NCBI RefSeq assembly: GCF_900107455.1
Contig: NZ_FNQB01000002.1
Location: forward strand, 1,984,001 to 2,048,000
Reading direction: 5' to 3'
DNA length: 64,000 bases
Source: Asanoa ishikariensis
Lineage (GTDB): Bacteria; Actinomycetota; Actinomycetes; Mycobacteriales; Micromonosporaceae
Of the stretch, positions 60,221-64,000 are shown piece by piece. The translations under genes and the position numbers were made by a program. The notes beneath the pieces are model-generated. The model did no database searches. It saw nothing but the letters and a program-made list of their open reading frames with translations, and was not told the DNA's origin. Position 1 is the stretch's first letter, and each line of letters starts with the position of its first letter.

Positions 60221-61120
60221 ATGACAGAGATCGAGATGACCACCGGATCGGTTACCTCCGCCGACGGCACCACCATCGGCTACTGGAAGACGGGTCGCGG
60301 CCCGGCCGTCGTCCTGCTGCACGGCAGCATGGAGTCGGCCCGCAGCCACACGCTGCTGGCCCGGGCGCTCGCCGACGACTTCACCGTCTACCTCCCGGAC
60401 CGCCGCGGTCGTGGCCTCTCCGGCCCCCACCGGCCGGACCACGGCATCCGCACCGAGGTCGAAGACCTGGCGGCCGTCGTCGAGGCGGCCGGCGCGCACC
60501 TGGTGTTCGGCGTCAGCGCCGGCGGGCTCGTCACCCTGGAGGCGGCGCGCCAGATCCCGGCGATCCAGAAGGTCGCCGTCTACGAGCCGGCGCTGCTGAC
60601 GGACGGCACCCGGCACACCTCGTGGCTGAGCCGCTTCGACGAGGAGCTGGCCCGCGGGGACGTGGCCGCCGCGATGATCACGAGCATGTTCGGGCTGGAC
60701 CTCGCGCCGCCCATCTTCAAGGTGTTTCCGCGCCGGCTGCTGGCCGCCCTCACCACCATGCTGATGAACAAGGAAGACCGCGCGGCGGCTCCGGACGCCA
60801 TCACCATGCGCAAGCTCGCCCCGACGATCCACTACGAGGGCGTGATCCTGGCCGAGCTCGCGGATTCGGTCGACGCGTTCCGCGACCTGCGGGCCGAGGT
60901 GCTGTTGATGGGCGGGTCCAAGGGGCTGGCGTTCCTGGAGCCGGCCCGCGACGCGCTGGCCGCACGCCTGCCGCACAGCCGGCGCGTCGAGTTCCCCGGC
61001 TTCGACCACGGGGCCTCCAGCGACCCGAGCAACACCAACCAGGACGGCAAGCCCGAAAATGTCGAGCGAATCGCCGGCGAGATCCGGACATTCTTCGCAT
61101 CGGTCCGCGTACGCCCCTGA
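60221..61120 (+). CDS. Alpha/beta hydrolase
   Basis: 299 residues. Oxyanion motif VVLLHGSMESARSH near residue 28, acidic-strand region LPDRRGRGLSGPHRP, nucleophile elbow FGVSAGGLVTLEA near residue 92, and the late His in PGFDHGASSDPS. No signal peptide. Substrate unknown. Divergent from padR, whose likely operator overlaps its promoter, suggesting de-repression by a small, perhaps aromatic or lipophilic, compound. Confidence 0.9.
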   Translation: MTEIEMTTGSVTSADGTTIGYWKTGRGPAVVLLHGSMESARSHTLLARALADDFTVYLPDRRGRGLSGPHRPDHGIRTEVEDLAAVVEAAGAHLVFGVSAGGLVTLEAARQIPAIQKVAVYEPALLTDGTRHTSWLSRFDEELARGDVAAAMITSMFGLDLAPPIFKVFPRRLLAALTTMLMNKEDRAAAPDAITMRKLAPTIHYEGVILAELADSVDAFRDLRAEVLLMGGSKGLAFLEPARDALAARLPHSRRVEFPGFDHGASSDPSNTNQDGKPENVERIAGEIRTFFASVRVRP

Positions 61121-61166
61121 TGCCGCGCCACGGCCGTGGTGTGATGGGACCTTGGCGGCGGTCCCG

Positions 61167-63032
61167 GTGAAGCCACGAGGCGGCCCCGCCGGCGCAGTGC
61201 TGGCGGAGCCGTGGCTGAGCGCACTCCTGGTCATGTTCGGCGGCGCGACCATCGCGATCCTGGTCGGCCCCGCTCCGGTGATCGCGTCGTGGGTGACCCA
61301 GGCGGCGTTCTACGCCGTGTTCGTCGCACTGTCGTGGCGGCTGGCCATGCATGGGACGCGGCCGGACCGGTCGCGCCGGTTCTGGCGGGCGGCCACGGTC
61401 AGCGGGGTCCTCTTCTTCGCGGCCGCCGTGCTGCGCACGGTCGACGAGATAGTCGAGCCCGGATTCGACAGCACCGCCTGGACGGTGCCGTCAGCCCTGC
61501 TCACCGTTGGCTCGGCCTGGCTGTTGGCGTCGATGCTCACGGGCCTTCCCTACAACGGCGGGGCAGCGCGGCGCGACCTGTGGATCGACGCCGCGACGGT
61601 GATGGTGGCGGCCGCGGTCTTCATCTGGACGATCGCCCTGACGGGGGAGAAGAGCGCCGAGGGGCCTGAGCAGCTGGTCTGGACAGCCATCGGCGCGATC
61701 ATCCTGCTGGTCTCGGCGTTCGCGGTCACGCATCTGCTGATCACCGGGATGGCACCCTTCGCGGTCGCCGCCGGGGTCGTGATCGGCTTCGGCGCCGCCC
61801 TGCACGGCCTCGAGCGTGCCCTGAACCCGCAAGTCATGAACGCCGACGACGGGCTGCTGGTGCTGGTGTTGCGGCTGGTGCCGCCCCTGTTCCTGGCCAT
61901 CGCGCCCGCCGTGGAGCGGTTGGGCCCGGAAACGCTGACCGTGCTGCGCGGCCGGCGGGCACGGGTGCTCGCGCCGATGATCGCGCTGGGCACCACCCAG
62001 ATCCTGCTGATCGCGCAACTGTCGGACGAGGGCCTGACCGCTCGCAGCTGGGGAACCGCGATGGGCACGGTGGTCATCGCCGGGCTGATCATCGCGCGCC
62101 AGGACCTGCTGCTGCTGGAGAACGCCCGCCTGGTCGGCCGCCTGGACCGGACGGTGGACACGGTGGGGCGCAAGGAACGCTGGTTCCGGTCGCTGGTCGA
62201 ACACGCCTCGGACTGCACGCTCGTGCTCGACCGCCAGGGCGTGATCACCTACGCGACACCGGCCCTGCACCCGATGCTGGGCCGTGACCCGGACGCCGCA
62301 GTGGGCCGGACGGTCTCCGAGATGCTGCACCCCGTCCACTCCGCGCGGCTGCACACCCTGCTCGCGCCGTTGCTCGCCGGGTCATCCGCCACGGAGGCGG
62401 ACGAGATCGAGGCCCGCCGCTCCGACGGCACCGCGGTCTGGCTGAACGTGATCGCGACGGGCCGGCTCGACGACAAGGCGGTCGAGGGCGTCGTGCTCAA
62501 CGTCCGCGACGTCTCCGACACCGTCACCCTGCGGAACCGGCTCCGGCACGACGCGAGCCACGACCAACTGACCGGGCTGGCCAACCGCGCGCTGTTCAAC
62601 GAGCGCGCGGAGGCACTGCGCGACGCGGGCACCCGGGCGGTCCTGCTGCTCGACCTGGACCAGTTCAAGGACGTCAACGACCGCCTGGGCCACCTGGCCG
62701 GAGACGAGTTGCTGCGGATCGTCGCGCAACGGATCCGGCACAGCGTGCGCCCGGACGACACGGTGGCCCGCCTGGGCGGCGACGAGTTCAGCGTCATCCT
62801 GGCCCACACGACCGAGGCCGTCGCCGCGGCGACCGCCCGGCGAATCGTCGACACACTGGCGCGCCCGGTCTCGATCGGCGCGCAGACCGTGCACCCGGCG
62901 GCCAGCGTCGGCGTGGCCGTCAGCGCGGACAAGCCCGTGGAGGCCCTCCTCCGTGACGCCGACGCGGCCATGTACGCGGCCAAACGCCGCCACTCGGGCA
63001 CCGAGGTCTACGAGCCGGGCGCCCGAGACTAG
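61167..63032 (+). CDS. Membrane PAS-GGDEF diguanylate cyclase
   Basis: About 621 residues. Nine or so membrane helices (residues ~10-310, e.g. FGGATIAILVGPAPVIASWV) are followed by a PAS domain (WFRSLVEHASDCTLVLDRQGVITYATPALHPMLG). The GGDEF domain has DQLTGLANRALFNERA, LDLDQFKDVNDRLGHLAGDELL and an intact active loop ARLGGDEF. RPDD, five residues before GGDEF, is an RxxD inhibitory site. No EAL domain. The start is uncertain: GTG 61167 is my choice since earlier in-frame starts overlap the hydrolase or lack a ribosome site. Confidence 0.9.
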   Translation: MKPRGGPAGAVLAEPWLSALLVMFGGATIAILVGPAPVIASWVTQAAFYAVFVALSWRLAMHGTRPDRSRRFWRAATVSGVLFFAAAVLRTVDEIVEPGFDSTAWTVPSALLTVGSAWLLASMLTGLPYNGGAARRDLWIDAATVMVAAAVFIWTIALTGEKSAEGPEQLVWTAIGAIILLVSAFAVTHLLITGMAPFAVAAGVVIGFGAALHGLERALNPQVMNADDGLLVLVLRLVPPLFLAIAPAVERLGPETLTVLRGRRARVLAPMIALGTTQILLIAQLSDEGLTARSWGTAMGTVVIAGLIIARQDLLLLENARLVGRLDRTVDTVGRKERWFRSLVEHASDCTLVLDRQGVITYATPALHPMLGRDPDAAVGRTVSEMLHPVHSARLHTLLAPLLAGSSATEADEIEARRSDGTAVWLNVIATGRLDDKAVEGVVLNVRDVSDTVTLRNRLRHDASHDQLTGLANRALFNERAEALRDAGTRAVLLLDLDQFKDVNDRLGHLAGDELLRIVAQRIRHSVRPDDTVARLGGDEFSVILAHTTEAVAAATARRIVDTLARPVSIGAQTVHPAASVGVAVSADKPVEALLRDADAAMYAAKRRHSGTEVYEPGARD

Positions 63033-63035
63033 GCC

Positions 63036-63764
63036 CTAGGCGGTCACGACCTCGGAGGGCACGAACCGCATGGTGCCGAACCCCTCCAGCTTCATCACCG
63101 CGCTCAGCGGGGCCATGCTCTCGTCACCGGACTTGACGATGAAGCGGAACGAGGCGGCGATGTCCCGCACCGCCACGCGGTCGAACGCGGTGGTCAGCTC
63201 ACCCCGGTCGCGGCAGCGGTCGCGCAGCCGGTCGCGGGTCTGCTCGGCGGTCTCGAACGAGAGGTCCTCCACCCGCGGCAGGGCGCGGATCGCCCGCTCG
63301 ATCGCGGCGCGCTGCTCGGCCGTCGACGTCTCCGCCAACCGCACCACCACACCGATCGTCGCCAGCGTGTCGACGTCGCGGTCGTCCGGGCCGAGGGTCG
63401 TGTCCAGAACGCCGTCGAACGTGCCGATCGCCAGCTCAAGAGCCTCCGCGAGCGCCGGCTCTTTGACCTTCGCCGACACGGTCGCGGGAGTGTTGTCGGC
63501 GGTCCCTCCCGCCAGCGCCTCCGGGGTGTCCGCCAAGCTCTTCTTCAGGTCCGCGAAGGAGTCCGCCTTGGAGCGGAAGCTGACCTCACCCACGCCGGGG
63601 AGAGCGCGGATGTGTTCCTCGACCGGCGAGGGATCCGCGGCCGCGTCGTCCTCGATCATCGCGACCACCCGAACCGGCAACGGGTCGGCCTCGTCACCGG
63701 AACAGCTCGACAGGGCCGTCGCGGACAAGGTCAGGGCGACCAGGGTCGCGAGATATCGGCGCAC
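63036..63764 (-). CDS. Lipoprotein with FtsX extracellular-domain-like repeats
   Basis: 242 residues. Lipoprotein signal LATLVALTLSATALSSCSGDE. The mature part looks like the extracellular loop of FtsX: VRVVAMIEDDAAADPSPVEEHIRALPGVGEVSFRSKADSFADLKKSL and later a related segment (AAIERAIRALPRVEDLSFETAEQTRDRL). No transmembrane ABC-permease part is present, so this is the loop domain alone. GTG 63764 gives a proper signal peptide; an upstream in-frame TTG would not. Ends 3 nt from the convergent GGDEF gene. Confidence 0.85.
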   Translation of the reverse strand: MRRYLATLVALTLSATALSSCSGDEADPLPVRVVAMIEDDAAADPSPVEEHIRALPGVGEVSFRSKADSFADLKKSLADTPEALAGGTADNTPATVSAKVKEPALAEALELAIGTFDGVLDTTLGPDDRDVDTLATIGVVVRLAETSTAEQRAAIERAIRALPRVEDLSFETAEQTRDRLRDRCRDRGELTTAFDRVAVRDIAASFRFIVKSGDESMAPLSAVMKLEGFGTMRFVPSEVVTA

Positions 63765-63794
63765 GTCGCTCAGGGTAAAAGTGGCCGTCAATGG

Positions 63795-64000
63795 CTACGC
63801 CGCCTCCAGCGGGAGGGTGCGGCCGTCCGGTGCGGGGCCGGCGACGTCCGGGAAGGAGCCGTCGCCGAACAGGACGCGGGCGGCCGCGGCGAGACCGGCG
63901 GGACTGCGCAGCATCGCGACCGCCGCCTCGGCGACCAGCGGCGAGCGGATGCCGGCGAACGCGCGGCGGAGCAACAGCCGGCCGCGGAACCGGGCGCGCA
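63795..64000 (-). CDS. C-terminal end of an unidentified CDS, runs off the window
   Basis: An open minus-strand frame enters from the right edge and ends at a TAG (63795-63797). The 67 visible residues read like a real protein end: LLLRRAFAGIRSPLVAEAAV, then ARVLFGDGSFPDVAGPAP and the terminus TLPLEAA. Not recognised. The gap to the next start is 30 nt on the same strand, so it may be cotranscribed with the lipoprotein. Confidence 0.5.
   Translation of the reverse strand, partial: RARFRGRLLLRRAFAGIRSPLVAEAAVAMLRSPAGLAAAARVLFGDGSFPDVAGPAPDGRTLPLEAA

Overview
The window is chromosomal DNA of a high-GC actinobacterium. GTG and TTG starts are common, ATGA/GTGA start-stop overlaps link operon genes, and the gene order alaS-ruvX-mltG-aroECKB-efp-nusB-bldD-pyrR...metK-priA-def-fmt-rsmB-rpe-ribDE(BA)H-hisEG is that of the order Micromonosporales. 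I infer the family Micromonosporaceae from this order and from the associated accessory families (DUF948 and DUF6167-type proteins before alaS, a REC-GGDEF protein after rpe). I do not assign a genus. No rRNA, tRNA, CRISPR array, transposase or prophage was seen.

Layout. 1-4117: a partial, very long Gly/Pro/Arg-rich membrane protein and two small membrane-associated proteins leading into alaS. 4161-11339: alaS, ruvX, mltG, aroE, aroC, aroK. 11336-15825: an accessory block (alpha/beta hydrolase, WYL regulator, kinase-ParB fusion, DinB protein, a frameshifted gene) that separates aroK from aroB. 15818-16894: aroB. 17157-19774: two polyprenol-dependent glycosyltransferase genes on the minus strand. 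19849-21403: efp, nusB, bldD, with a strong hairpin between nusB and bldD. 21686-30752: the complete de novo UMP operon pyrR-pyrB-pyrC-carA-carB-pyrD-pyrF, preceded by a PyrR-binding hairpin that covers the pyrR ribosome-binding site. 30921-34569: mihF, a degenerate guanylate kinase, rpoZ, coaBC, metK. 34656-41786: small membrane protein, priA, def, fmt, rsmB, a lipoprotein, rpe. 41783-46534: REC-GGDEF protein, then an FMN riboswitch and ribD-ribE-ribBA-ribH. 46531-57804: mostly accessory genes (MOSC/ferredoxin reductase fusion, SDR, CGNR protein, HelD, PNPOx-like, PH-domain protein, collagen-like exported protein, polar amino acid ABC transporter, SigE-family sigma factor with a GerMN protein). 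57874-59057: hisE-hisG. 59069-64000: PH protein, PadR regulator with divergent hydrolase, PAS-GGDEF membrane protein, FtsX-like lipoprotein, and a partial CDS at the edge.

How the genes work together. The window holds most of the shikimate pathway, all of UMP synthesis, riboflavin synthesis from GTP and ribulose 5-phosphate (Rpe is next door), CoA and SAM synthesis, and the formyl-Met cycle (metK-def-fmt). Two of the control signals are RNA structures: the PyrR loop and the FMN element. BldD carries the c-di-GMP-binding signature and two GGDEF proteins lie in the same window. The points most worth a second look are the guanylate kinase at the canonical locus that lacks the P-loop lysine and the LID, the CMP-kinase/ParB-fold fusion, a +1 frameshift gene, an AACAAGGG-CCCTT hairpin family of which one arm also appears inside pyrD, an array of seven 24-bp repeats inside priA, and a set of apparent leaderless promoters.
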